Positions 32,445 through 41,012 of a stretch of DNA of 64,000 nt are shown piece after piece (position 1 is the stretch's first letter; the number at the start of each line of letters is the position of its first letter). Below the pieces are notes generated by a model. That model did not search any database, was not told the origin of the DNA, and saw nothing but the letters and a program-made list of their open reading frames with translations. Made by a program: the position numbers and the translations under genes. Source of the DNA: CAYUVH01 sp964448135 (GTDB taxonomy: Bacteria > Verrucomicrobiota > Verrucomicrobiia > Limisphaerales > UBA8199); NCBI GenBank assembly GCA_964448135.1, contig CAYUVH010000064.1:19648-83647 (forward strand). Reading direction: 5' to 3'.

Positions 32445-33473
32445 TCAAAGAAGGTGTTTCACGAGCGAAAGAACCCCCTGCTTCACCGCCGAACGATGAT
32501 GCGACCCGCCCGAGGCCCGCAAAACCTCCTCGCGATTACGCAAATACCAGTCGTAACTCTGCGCGAACATCTCATCCGTCGAAATGCGCGGCTGCCAGTT
32601 CAACTCCCGCTGCGCCTTGCTGATGTCAAAATACAGCGAGCGGCCATACATCAGCGCGTGATACGGCCCCAGCGGCGAAAGCCCGATCGCGCTGGTCAGT
32701 TTCATCCCCAGCATCGCTGGCGCCATCGGCACGCTCTTGACGCGCGAGCCGGTGTTCGCATGCGCGCACAATCGTTCCAACGTCTCGCGCATCGTGCCGA
32801 AAAGCGCCGCGCCGCAATTATACGTCGTCGGCCCGGGTCGCCCGGCCGCCAGAATGCACGCGTCCGCCAGGTCCGCCGCGTGGACAAACTGATAGAGATT
32901 ATCGCCCTTGCCGAGGACAGGCACATTGTAACCCTCACGAATCCACTCAAAAAGAATCTGAAATATCCCCAGCCGCCCATGACCCATGATCGTGCGCGGG
33001 CGAATCACCGTGACGTCCAATCCCTCGCCCGAGTACCGCGCGCAGAGCTTTTCGCCTTCAAGCTTCGCCCGGCCATAAGCTTCCCCCGGACTCGGCTCCG
33101 TCTGTTCGTTGACCGGATTTGATTTGGGCACGCCGAACACCGCGCTCGACGAAACATACACCACCTTGCGTACGCCATTTTGTCGCGCCGCCTTGAGCAG
33201 GTTCTCCGTGCCGCCGACATTGACCGATTCAAACAGCGCCCGGTCCTTCGCCAGTGGCACCTGCGCCACGCAATGATAAACCGCCTCGCACCCCGCCGAC
33301 GCCGCCTTCACTTTTTCCAAATCCCGGATATCGCCCTGGACGAACTCCGTTTCCTTCGGCCGGTCCGTGGCATCCGAAAGATCAAAGATCCGCACCCGCT
33401 TCCCCTGCCCGCGCAACCGCTCCGCCAGCAGCGAACCAAAATACCCCGAACCACCAGTGACAAGATGCGTCAT
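32445..33473 (-). CDS. NAD-dependent epimerase/dehydratase (extended SDR)
   Basis: A 342-aa extended short-chain dehydrogenase: NAD motif TGGSGYFG (residues 6-13), the Asp for NAD at the end of strand 2 (IFDLSD), VSSSAVFG (catalytic Ser region) and Y-x3-K in YGRAK. It resembles the 3-beta-hydroxysteroid dehydrogenase/isomerase branch (VYHCVAQVPL, RPRTIMGHG), which also includes hopanoid and sugar-modifying enzymes. Exact substrate unknown. Heptad repeat G abuts its start codon. Confidence 0.88.
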   Translation of the reverse strand: MTHLVTGGSGYFGSLLAERLRGQGKRVRIFDLSDATDRPKETEFVQGDIRDLEKVKAASAGCEAVYHCVAQVPLAKDRALFESVNVGGTENLLKAARQNGVRKVVYVSSSAVFGVPKSNPVNEQTEPSPGEAYGRAKLEGEKLCARYSGEGLDVTVIRPRTIMGHGRLGIFQILFEWIREGYNVPVLGKGDNLYQFVHAADLADACILAAGRPGPTTYNCGAALFGTMRETLERLCAHANTGSRVKSVPMAPAMLGMKLTSAIGLSPLGPYHALMYGRSLYFDISKAQRELNWQPRISTDEMFAQSYDWYLRNREEVLRASGGSHHRSAVKQGVLSLVKHLL

Positions 33474-33525
33474 GAATTTGGAATTTGGAGCTTATCTGGA
33501 CCTTGGTTCTTGGTCCTTGGTGCTT
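33474..33525 (-). repeat. Heptad-phased dispersed repeat, copy G (5' of epimerase)
   Basis: On the minus strand: AGCACCA, AGGACCA, AGAACCA, AGGTCCA, spacer GATA, AGCTCCA, AATTCCA, then directly the ATG of the epimerase gene. It is the only copy located in a 5' region; the divergent Lrp gene starts at 33668. Confidence 0.88.
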
Positions 33526-33667
33526 TCCCAGCCCCGTTCGATCACGCCGCAGTATAGTACGTATGTCAACAGCCCGTGCTTGGCACCCCGCCCCCAACCG
33601 CCTATGCTCCGCCCGCTGGGAAAGCCGGCGCCACGGCGCTGCGACGAACCACCAATCCAGGATTTAC

Positions 33668-34147
33668 ATGGACGAGCTATTGAAAATGCTGCAGGCCAAC
33701 GCGCTGGAGTCGCGCGAAAACCTCGCCCGCATGCTGGGCGTGCCGGCCGCCGAAGTGAACACGCGCATCGCCGAGTACGAGAAGACCGGCGTCATCCGCG
33801 GCTACCAGGCCATCCTGAACGAAGACCGCCTCGACCTCGACAAGGTCACCGCCGTCATCGAAGTGAAAGTCACCCCGCAACGCGAAGGCGGCTTCGACAC
33901 CATCGCGCACCGGCTCAGCCGTTTTCCCGAAGTGAAATCCGCGTGGCTCATGAGCGGCGCTTACGACCTCCTGCTGTTCGTCGAAGGCCGCAATTTGCGC
34001 GAAGTCGCCGCCTTCGTCAGCGAGCGGCTCGCTTCCCTCGAGGGCGTGGTTTCCACCTCCACGCATTTCATGCTCAAGACCTACAAGCACCTCGGCGTGC
34101 TGATGCACCAGGAATCCCCCGATGAGCGGCTCAGCATCTCTCCGTGA
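33668..34147 (+). CDS. Lrp/AsnC family transcriptional regulator
   Basis: A 159-aa protein from ATG 33668. N-terminal winged HTH (DELLKMLQANALESRENLARMLGVPAAEVNTRIAEYEKTGVIRGYQAILN) and C-terminal RAM domain (VIEVKVTPQREGGFDTIAHRL...SGAYDLLLFVEGRNLREVAAFV), which in this family binds amino acids. It overlaps the aminotransferase gene by 26 nt, so the regulator is likely to respond to a substrate or product of that enzyme (inference). Confidence 0.93.
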   Translation: MDELLKMLQANALESRENLARMLGVPAAEVNTRIAEYEKTGVIRGYQAILNEDRLDLDKVTAVIEVKVTPQREGGFDTIAHRLSRFPEVKSAWLMSGAYDLLLFVEGRNLREVAAFVSERLASLEGVVSTSTHFMLKTYKHLGVLMHQESPDERLSISP

Positions 34148-35297
34148 CCGGTTGAACGCGACCGTGCGCGACATCCCGCGCTCGGGCATCCGCGATTTCT
34201 TCGACATCGTCACGACCCTCAAGGACGTCATCAGCCTGGGGATCGGCGAACCGGATTTCGACACGCCCTGGCATGTCCGCGAATCCGCCGTCTTCGCGCT
34301 CGAGCGCGGCGTCACCCACTACACCAGCAACCTCGGCTACCTCGATCTGCGCCGCGCCCTTGCCGGCTATGTCGAACGATACTTCGGCGCGCGCTACAAT
34401 CCCGAAACCGAAGTGCTGATCACCGTCGGCGTCAGCGAAGCGCTCGATCTCGCCCTGCGCGCGCTGTTGAATCCCGGCGACGAAGTGATCTACCACGAGC
34501 CGTGTTACGTCTCCTACCGCGCCACGATCCTCTTCGCGCACGGCGTCCCCGTCGCCGTCGAGACGAAGGCGGACAACGGCTTCCGCCTCACCCGCGCGAT
34601 GCTGGAGGCGAAAGTCACGCCACGCACGAAAGTGCTGATGCTCAATTTCCCGAACAATCCCACCGGCGCCGTCATGAGCCGCGCGGACTTGGAGGAAATT
34701 GCCGCTTTCGCCCGCGAACGCGATCTCATTGTCATCACCGACGAAATCTACGCCGAACTCACCTACGACACGCCGCACACCAGCCTCGTCAGCCTGCCCG
34801 GCCTGCGCGAGCGCACGATCTTTCTCCACGGCTTCTCCAAAGCCTGGGCCATGACCGGTTTCCGCCTCGGCTATGCTTGTGGCCCCGCCGAACTAATTGA
34901 TGCGATGATGAAAATCCATCAATACACCATGCTCTGCGCCTCCTCGCTCAGCCAGAAAGCGGCCCTCGAAGCATTGACCCGTCCCGACGTGGACGTCGGC
35001 GAAATGGTCGCCGAATACCGCCGGCGCCGGAATTTCATCGTATCCGCCTTCGCCGACATGGGCCTCGAATGTCACCGTCCCCTCGGCGCCTTCTACGCCT
35101 TCCCGAACATCGCGAAATTCGGCCTGACCTCCCGCGACTTCGCGTTGAAGTTCCTAAAGGACGAAAAAGTCGCCGTGGTACCCGGCAATGCCTTCGGCGA
35201 TTGCGGCGAAGGCTTCGTCCGCTGCGCCTACGCCACCAGCTTCGACAACATCAAAGAAGCCATGGCGCGATTGAAGCGCTTCATTGGCAGGTTGTAG
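34122..35297 (+). CDS. Class I/II PLP-dependent aminotransferase
   Basis: A 391-aa aspartate-aminotransferase-fold enzyme. PLP Lys240 is in FLHGFSKAWAMTGFRLGY; also NFPNNPTGA (substrate/PLP contact), DEIYAELTYD and the C-terminal Arg region GFVRCAYA. It belongs near the AspC/PatA-like group that transaminates aspartate, alanine or aromatic acids; substrate not decided. Its start lies inside the end of the Lrp-family gene (26-nt overlap), indicating translational coupling. Confidence 0.93.
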   Translation: MSGSASLRDRLNATVRDIPRSGIRDFFDIVTTLKDVISLGIGEPDFDTPWHVRESAVFALERGVTHYTSNLGYLDLRRALAGYVERYFGARYNPETEVLITVGVSEALDLALRALLNPGDEVIYHEPCYVSYRATILFAHGVPVAVETKADNGFRLTRAMLEAKVTPRTKVLMLNFPNNPTGAVMSRADLEEIAAFARERDLIVITDEIYAELTYDTPHTSLVSLPGLRERTIFLHGFSKAWAMTGFRLGYACGPAELIDAMMKIHQYTMLCASSLSQKAALEALTRPDVDVGEMVAEYRRRRNFIVSAFADMGLECHRPLGAFYAFPNIAKFGLTSRDFALKFLKDEKVAVVPGNAFGDCGEGFVRCAYATSFDNIKEAMARLKRFIGRL

Positions 35298-35306
35298 GAT
35301 CAGGCC

Positions 35307-35861
35307 CTACCTCGCGCTCGTTTGGAGTGCCTCGAGCAGCGAGTCCTCATCAAATGCGTCGTCATAGCGCACGCCGTTGATGAAAAACGTCGGCGTGCCA
35401 TTGACCCCCGCGCGAACGCCGGCGCGAAAATCCTCCCGCACGCGCGCCGTGCAAGCTCCGGCGGCGATGTCGCCGAGCAACTTGCGCGCGTCGAGCCCCA
35501 GCTCCTGGGCGTAACCGGCCAGGTCCTCCTCATCCAGCGCCTGCTGATTATCGAACAGTATGTCGTGCATCTCCCAGAACTTCCCCTGCGCCGCCGCCGC
35601 TTCCGCCGCCTCGGCGGCGCGTTGGGCGTGCGGGTGCATGTTGGAGAGCGGAAAATTGCGAAACGCGAAACACAGCTTCTTTCCCAAACGCTTCTGAATC
35701 GCTTTGATGATGGGATAGGCTCCGCCGCAATAGGGACACTCGTAGTCGCCGTATTCCAGCAAAACAATCGGCGCGTCCAACGAGCCCTGGACGTGATCGC
35801 GGCCCGCCACAGGCAGGCCAAGTTTGTCCTTCGGAATGCTGCCGGTAGCTTCGCCACTCAT
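35307..35861 (-). CDS. DsbA-family thioredoxin-fold protein
   Basis: A 184-aa protein with active site Cys42-Pro-Tyr-Cys45 (EYGDYECPYCGGAYP) and the cis-Pro loop NGTPTFFING. There is no signal peptide, so it is probably cytoplasmic, like the thioredoxin_4/FrnE-type members. Its start overlaps the stop of the peroxiredoxin gene by ATGA (35858-35861). It may reduce the peroxiredoxin (inference). The frame extends upstream but that part is antisense-like. Confidence 0.92.
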   Translation of the reverse strand: MSGEATGSIPKDKLGLPVAGRDHVQGSLDAPIVLLEYGDYECPYCGGAYPIIKAIQKRLGKKLCFAFRNFPLSNMHPHAQRAAEAAEAAAAQGKFWEMHDILFDNQQALDEEDLAGYAQELGLDARKLLGDIAAGACTARVREDFRAGVRAGVNGTPTFFINGVRYDDAFDEDSLLEALQTSAR

Positions 35862-36352
35862 TTCGGTTGTCCTTTCGCCTGCAGTTCTTCGAGTGCATGA
35901 ATGATTCCCGCGGCGCCCGGATTTACACCGACCGGCGAGACGTGGCTCCAATGAATCACGCCTTCCGCGTTGATGACAAACAGCGCGCGCTCGGTCACAC
36001 CTTCGCTCGCGCGATAAACGCCGTAACGCCGCGCCACCTCGCCCTTCGGCTCGAAATCGGACAGCAGCGGAAAGTGCAGCTTGCGATCCTTGCTGAACGC
36101 CGCGTGGCACCAGGAGCCATCCACGGAGATGCCAAGGATTTCCGCGCCGAGCTCCTGGAACTCCGACAGCATTTCGTTGTAGAGCGCCATTTGGTCGCCG
36201 CAGACCGGGCTCCAATCGGCCGGGTAAAACGCCAGCACCACCGGTTGGCCGCGAAATTCACTGAGCTCCACCAATTGGTCCGGCGTGCTGTGCAGGCTGA
36301 AATCCGGCGCGGGCGTGCCCGCCGGCAGGGCGTGGGAAGTATGGTTATTCAT
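35858..36352 (-). CDS. Peroxiredoxin (AhpC/TSA family)
   Basis: A 164-aa peroxidase reducing H2O2 or organic peroxides. The peroxidatic Cys51 is in AFYPADWSPVCGDQ, with Pro44 and the downstream Arg typical of the site. A further Cys is near residue 82 (SWCHAAF), where atypical 2-Cys enzymes may carry a resolving Cys. No signal peptide. Translationally coupled with the DsbA-like gene, a plausible reductant system. Confidence 0.94.
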   Translation of the reverse strand: MNNHTSHALPAGTPAPDFSLHSTPDQLVELSEFRGQPVVLAFYPADWSPVCGDQMALYNEMLSEFQELGAEILGISVDGSWCHAAFSKDRKLHFPLLSDFEPKGEVARRYGVYRASEGVTERALFVINAEGVIHWSHVSPVGVNPGAAGIIHALEELQAKGQPK

Positions 36353-36478
36353 GGGCAGGCAAAATGCAGGAATGTCTTTGGATATTGTTCATTGCTGACC
36401 CTCACTCACGAAATCGCCACTGCGCCAAGGGTCGTGTTATCCATACGCCCTCCCGCCGCGATTCTCAAATTATTTTCG

Positions 36479-38044
36479 TCACGCGAAACGAATGTAACAG
36501 ACAATCAAAATCGACGTAATGATCGCCCACCACAGCGCCGGATTCTTCAGCACCCCCGCCCGCCGGCCATGCTCCGCCGTCAAAATCATGCTCTCGCGGT
36601 TCCAGATCAACCCCTTCAGCTCGGCCTCGGACTTCGGTTTTGTCGCCAGGCTCACCACGACGCAGAGCACGATGCAGCTCCAAAAAACGATGCCCGTGCG
36701 ATTCTGAAAAGGCATGTGCGGAAAGACCGCTTTAAGTGCGAAAGAAAGTGGAATCGTGAGCGCCCCGGCTGCCAATGCGCCGGCATGGGTCGTGCGCTTC
36801 CACAGAATCCCCAGCAGAAACATCGTGGCGATGCCCGGCGTGAATAAACCGTAGGCGTTGAGCAAATATAAAAAAATCGGTTTCTTCGCATGCTCGATCA
36901 GCAGCCACGCGCCGCCGATCCCGACCAGAATCACCACCACCCCCGCCCACCGCGCAAACGAAACCGCCTGCGCCTCCGCCACCGGTTTGCGTCGGATCGG
37001 CAGGTAAAAATCCATGGTGAGAATGGTGGTGCAGGAGTTCAGGGCGCCCGAAAGGTGCGACATTACCGCCGCAATCAGCCCCGCCATCACAAGCCCAACC
37101 ACGCCGGCCGGCAGCAAATTCTCCACCAGCGTCGGAAACGCGAGATCATCCTTTTCCAAATGCGGAAACAATTTCGGCGCGAGCAGCCCGGGGATGGTGA
37201 AGATGAGCGGGAGCAGAAATTTAAGGTAGTTCTGAAACACGATGCCCATCCGCGCGTGCCATTCGTCGCGCGCCGCGAGCACGCGCTGCACGATGAACTG
37301 ATTCGTCGCGCAATAAAATACGCTGATGCACAACGTCCCGCCGAGATACATTGTCCACGGAAAATCCGGATCGTTCGCGGGGTAAATCAGCTTCCAATCC
37401 GGCATGGTCGCCTTGACGCCGGAGAAACCACCCGCCGCGCGAATGGTCGCCACCGAGAGGATAATGCCCCCGATCAACAGCACGCCCAGCTGAAGCATTT
37501 CCGTCCAGATCACCGCGCGCAATCCCCCCGAAATCGCGTAAATGCCCGTCGCCACCGCCAGCACCACCGCGCTCGTCAGTACCGGAATACCGAGCAACGA
37601 ATGCAACGACAACGCGCCCAGATAAAGCACCGCGCTGATCTCGACGAACACATAAGTCAGCACCACCAAACCTGCATACAACGTCCGTGCCCCGCCCCCA
37701 TAACGGCGCTGCAAAAACTCCGGCATCGTGTAAAAACCATTCCGCAAATAGAACGGCAGAAAAATCCACAGCAACGCGTTGAAGCCAATCAGGATGGCGT
37801 TCCACTCCACGACAATCGCCACAAACCCGCGATGATACGCCGTGCCCATCGCGCCAACCAATTGATGGCTGCTGATGTTCGACGCGATGATGCTCGCCCC
37901 GATCATCCACCAGGGCAGCCGGTCGCCGGCGAGGAAGTAATCGCGCTTGGTGCTTTTGCCGCGCCGCGCCGCCAGCAGCCCGAGCCCCAGCGTCAGGAGG
38001 AGATAGACGCTGAAGATGGTGACATCGAGCAGCGTCAGCTTCAT
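36479..38044 (-). CDS. Sodium/solute symporter (SSS family)
   Basis: A 521-aa transporter with about 13-14 TM helices. The start MKLTLLDVTIFSVYLLLTLGLGLLAARRGKSTKRDYFLAGDRLPWWMIGASIIASNISSHQLVGAMGTAYHRG contains the SSS signature (GR/DRLPWW and the Ser/Ala-rich helix 1). The family carries sugars, sialic acid or other organic acids with Na+. It is the last gene of a tight minus-strand operon, 3 nt after the dehydratase stop, so it probably imports that enzyme's substrate. Confidence 0.93.
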   Translation of the reverse strand: MKLTLLDVTIFSVYLLLTLGLGLLAARRGKSTKRDYFLAGDRLPWWMIGASIIASNISSHQLVGAMGTAYHRGFVAIVVEWNAILIGFNALLWIFLPFYLRNGFYTMPEFLQRRYGGGARTLYAGLVVLTYVFVEISAVLYLGALSLHSLLGIPVLTSAVVLAVATGIYAISGGLRAVIWTEMLQLGVLLIGGIILSVATIRAAGGFSGVKATMPDWKLIYPANDPDFPWTMYLGGTLCISVFYCATNQFIVQRVLAARDEWHARMGIVFQNYLKFLLPLIFTIPGLLAPKLFPHLEKDDLAFPTLVENLLPAGVVGLVMAGLIAAVMSHLSGALNSCTTILTMDFYLPIRRKPVAEAQAVSFARWAGVVVILVGIGGAWLLIEHAKKPIFLYLLNAYGLFTPGIATMFLLGILWKRTTHAGALAAGALTIPLSFALKAVFPHMPFQNRTGIVFWSCIVLCVVVSLATKPKSEAELKGLIWNRESMILTAEHGRRAGVLKNPALWWAIITSILIVCYIRFA

Positions 38045-38047
38045 GGC

Positions 38048-39226
38048 TTACCAATCCCCGGGCGCGCCGTCGCGATAATAGGTCCGTTGCGGCAACTCCT
38101 GTTTGAACGGATGCTTCCGCACTTCCTTCTCGTTGATCTCGATCCCCAGGCCTGGCCGTTGGTTCGGCCGCACAATCCGCCCCTTTTTCTCGACCTTGAA
38201 CCCTTCGCTCACGACATCCTCGCGCCACGGCACATCCTGGTGGACGCTCTCGCAAATAATGTAAGAGGGCGTCGCAAACCCAAGCTCCAGCGAAGCCGCC
38301 GTGCTCACCGGCCCCATCGGATTATGCGGTGCCAATGCGACGCGATGCACCTCCGCCAGCGTCGCAATGCGCCGCGCTTCGCTGAGTCCGCCGCAATGCG
38401 CAATGTCCGGCTGGATCACCGTCGCGCAACCTCGCTGCAGCAATTGATGAAAAGCATGTATGCCCACCAATCGCTCCCCGGTCGCAATCGGCGTGCTCAC
38501 CGCGCGCCGGATTTCCGCCATGCCGTCCAACGCTTCCGGCCAGCACGGCTCTTCGAAGAAATAAAGCCCATACGGCTCCAACGCCTTGGCAAACTGCAGA
38601 CCCATCGCCGGACTCGGCCGCGCATGGCAATCGACCATGATATCGATGCCGTCGCCCACCGCTTCGCGCATCGCCTTCACACACGCCTCCGCGTAGCGAA
38701 TCGGCCGCAGTCCTTCCAGCGGCATCGTCTCCGGCACCGCCATGGATTTGAACGCCGTGAACCCATCGGCCACCGCCTTCTTTGCCAGTTGCCCGAACCG
38801 CTTCGCGTCGCCCGGCTTCGTTTCGTAAAAATCCTCCATCTTCCCGCCGCCCAGATGACAGTAGAGCCGCACATAATCGCGCACCGGCCCGCCCCAGAGC
38901 TTGTGACAGGGCACGCCATGGACCTTCCCCATGATGTCCCACAACGCGATGTCGATGCCGCTGATGGCAGTCGCGCGGACGATGCCATTGCCATGCCAGA
39001 AATGTTGGCGGTGCATGATCTGCCACAGATATTCCACGCGCGTTGGGTCTTCGCCGATGAGTAATGGCGTCAGGTCCTCCACCGCGCCCACTACCGAGCG
39101 CGTGTGCCATTCCAGCGTCGCCTCGCCCCAGCCGTAGAGGCCGGGTTGGTCGGTCACGACCTTGACGAAGATCCAATTGCGCATGCGCGCATTGCAAACC
39201 AGCGTTTCGATGCGGGTGATTTTCAT
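38048..39226 (-). CDS. Enolase-superfamily dehydratase (mandelate racemase / D-galactonate dehydratase-like)
   Basis: A 392-aa enzyme of the mandelate racemase subgroup. Metal ligands and acid/base residues are visible: Asp199-x-His201 (VDCHARPSP), Glu225 (FFEEPCWP), Glu251 (ATGERLVG) and His301 (APHNPMGP). The DxH and PHNPxGP pattern is that of galactonate or related sugar-acid dehydratases, which lose water from an aldonic acid to a 2-keto-3-deoxy acid. Lies 4 nt after the aminotransferase stop and 3 nt before the symporter. Confidence 0.92.
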   Translation of the reverse strand: MKITRIETLVCNARMRNWIFVKVVTDQPGLYGWGEATLEWHTRSVVGAVEDLTPLLIGEDPTRVEYLWQIMHRQHFWHGNGIVRATAISGIDIALWDIMGKVHGVPCHKLWGGPVRDYVRLYCHLGGGKMEDFYETKPGDAKRFGQLAKKAVADGFTAFKSMAVPETMPLEGLRPIRYAEACVKAMREAVGDGIDIMVDCHARPSPAMGLQFAKALEPYGLYFFEEPCWPEALDGMAEIRRAVSTPIATGERLVGIHAFHQLLQRGCATVIQPDIAHCGGLSEARRIATLAEVHRVALAPHNPMGPVSTAASLELGFATPSYIICESVHQDVPWREDVVSEGFKVEKKGRIVRPNQRPGLGIEINEKEVRKHPFKQELPQRTYYRDGAPGDW

Positions 39227-39230
39227 GATG

Positions 39231-40580
39231 CTATGCCTTCAATCCGCGCAGCACCTTCTCCATCTTCTCCAGCGTCTCTTCGATATCCTTCGTCGTGTGC
39301 GCGTAGGAAATGCTGCCCTGTTTGATCGGCAGCGGGAATTGGTAAATCCCCAGTTTGATCAGTTCGACGCGGAACTGCTTGTCGCGGGCAAAATTCACGT
39401 TCTGCGCGAGATCGTGATAATCACGCGGCGCGTGGTCCATGAAATACAGGCAGAACGCCGAGCCCACGCGCGCCAGGTGCGCCGGCATCCCCAGCTCCTT
39501 CACGATCCGCGTCACCCCGTCCTCCAACATCTGCCCCAGCTTGTACACGTGGGCATAAACCCCCGCCTTCGGATCCGCCAGCTTCTTCAACGTCGCGATC
39601 GCCGCCGCGTTGGTGACCGGGTGCGCGTTGTAAGTCCCCGCGATCAGCACCCGCTTCGCGCGATCCGGATGCGTGAACAAATCCATGTAACGCTTCTTCC
39701 CCGCGATCACGCCCATCGGATACCCATTCGCCACCGCCTTGCCGAACGAACACAAATCCGGCGTCACTCCGCAGATGCCCTGGTAACCACCTAGCCCGTG
39801 CCGGAAGCCCGTCTTCACTTCGTCGAAAATCAGCAGGCAGCCGAACTCATCCGCCAGCTTGCGCAGCCCTTCCAGAAAACCCGGTTGCGGTTTCACGATG
39901 CCGATGTTCTGCAGCAACGGCTCCAGCAGAATTCCCGCGACGGGATACTTGCCCAGCACGTAACGCACCGAATCCAGGTCGTTGTAATTGACGTTGTGGA
40001 TCAGCGCCTGGTGCGCCTTCGGAATTCCCGCCGAGATCGGATCGAAGGCATACTCCCCCGGGCTCACCCGTGGCCCGACATCCTTCAAGTCGCTCATCAG
40101 GTTCCCGGCCACGTCATTATGCCAGCCGTTGTAGCCGCCCTGCATCGTGATCATGTGATCGCGGCCCGTCGCGGCGCGCGCCAGGCGAATCGCGTGGTAG
40201 GTGGCCTCCGACCCCGTGCACGTGATCTGCATTTTTTCCACCGTCGGCACGCAGCGACAAAACAGCTCCGCCAGTTCCCCCTCCAGGTCAGTGGGACCAG
40301 CGCCCATCAGCACGCGCTTCTCTTTGAAAACCGACTGCACCGCGCCGTCCACCTCCGCGTCCGCGTGGCCGAGGAAATACGCCGAGAACGCCGCCTGGTA
40401 ATCAATGTATTCGTTGCCCTCGAGGTCCCACACGCGGCTGCCCTGCCCGCGCACGAAACAGATATTCGGATCGCACTTGCGGTTGAGGGAGACCACACCT
40501 CCGGGGATCCAGGTCTCGTTACGTTGCAAAACTTCGCGGGATTTGGGCCATTCGGTCATTGGTAAAAGGCTAGAAGCCAT
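39231..40580 (-). CDS. Class III aminotransferase (glutamate-1-semialdehyde aminomutase-like)
   Basis: A 449-aa fold-type I PLP enzyme with Lys281 (DLCSFGKAVANGYPMG), Asp253 in LLIFDEVKTGFRHG and the GSEATYHAIRLARAATGR phosphate-binding helix. It resembles HemL-like aminotransferases but differs in the HemL-specific loops and is not with heme genes. First gene of a three-gene operon with a sugar-acid dehydratase and a symporter, so a catabolic role on an amino sugar or amino acid derivative is more likely (inference). ATG 40559 is an alternative start. Confidence 0.88.
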   Translation of the reverse strand: MASSLLPMTEWPKSREVLQRNETWIPGGVVSLNRKCDPNICFVRGQGSRVWDLEGNEYIDYQAAFSAYFLGHADAEVDGAVQSVFKEKRVLMGAGPTDLEGELAELFCRCVPTVEKMQITCTGSEATYHAIRLARAATGRDHMITMQGGYNGWHNDVAGNLMSDLKDVGPRVSPGEYAFDPISAGIPKAHQALIHNVNYNDLDSVRYVLGKYPVAGILLEPLLQNIGIVKPQPGFLEGLRKLADEFGCLLIFDEVKTGFRHGLGGYQGICGVTPDLCSFGKAVANGYPMGVIAGKKRYMDLFTHPDRAKRVLIAGTYNAHPVTNAAAIATLKKLADPKAGVYAHVYKLGQMLEDGVTRIVKELGMPAHLARVGSAFCLYFMDHAPRDYHDLAQNVNFARDKQFRVELIKLGIYQFPLPIKQGSISYAHTTKDIEETLEKMEKVLRGLKA

Positions 40581-40635
40581 CTCCTAATTGGGCAAGAGTG
40601 GAGCAGCAATTTCACTAAAACTGTGGCCACCGAAA

Positions 40636-40672
40636 GGTAGGGCCGGCAGTCCCCTGCCGGCCGCGGCGTCAC
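40636..40672 (+). repeat. GGCCGGCAG / CTGCCGGCC hairpin repeat
   Basis: A 9-bp perfect hairpin (40643-40665, loop TCCC) with flank GGTAGG. The same pattern is seen on the minus strand at 49863-49900 and, in weaker form, near 49802 and 61250. It lies in the 236-bp gap before the small membrane gene; nothing else in that gap can be supported. Confidence 0.65.
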
Positions 40673-40816
40673 TACCCGCGACCACGAAGTGATTTAATTC
40701 GCTCTAACGGGAACCAGCGGCCCGCGCTGCACCTGCCCGAAGGGACTTCAGTAATGTACCCGACCTGAAAATTCTCGCATTTCCCAGTTGCCAGGCTTAT
40801 CGTTTTTGTACTGCGT

Positions 40817-40987
40817 ATGCTTGCTGCCGTCACTGATTCAGGGGGAACCCTTACCCTGGCTGTGGGCGCAATCCTTCTTCTCATTGCTGCCATTACCTCC
40901 TGGCGCCTCCTCTCCCATCACCGGCATCACAACCGGACCCAGCGCGAACGCGGCCGCCAGCGCCGCGAATTCTGGGGCTGGGAATAG
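40817..40987 (+). CDS. Small single-TM protein (56 aa)
   Basis: ATG 40817 to TAG 40987 gives 56 residues: a short N-terminus, one hydrophobic helix (about 12-32, TLTLAVGAILLLIAAITSW) and a strongly basic tail with HHRHHNR and RERGRQRREFWGWE. Type with N-out or N-in cannot be fixed, but the positive tail suggests a cytoplasmic C-terminus. It ends 25 nt before the YgdR-like lipoprotein gene, probably in one transcript. Confidence 0.6.
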   Translation: MLAAVTDSGGTLTLAVGAILLLIAAITSWRLLSHHRHHNRTQRERGRQRREFWGWE

Positions 40988-41012
40988 GCACGCTCCCGTT
41001 GTAGCCTTGGGC

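Noticed and set aside
35862..36215. N-terminal extension of the DsbA-like protein
   Set aside because: Lies in another frame of the peroxiredoxin gene; the ATG at 35861 overlaps its stop as expected for coupled genes.
36890..39064. 724-codon plus-strand open frame
   Set aside because: Arg/His/Pro-rich translation without motifs, exactly opposite the symporter and dehydratase genes; a GC-rich shadow frame.
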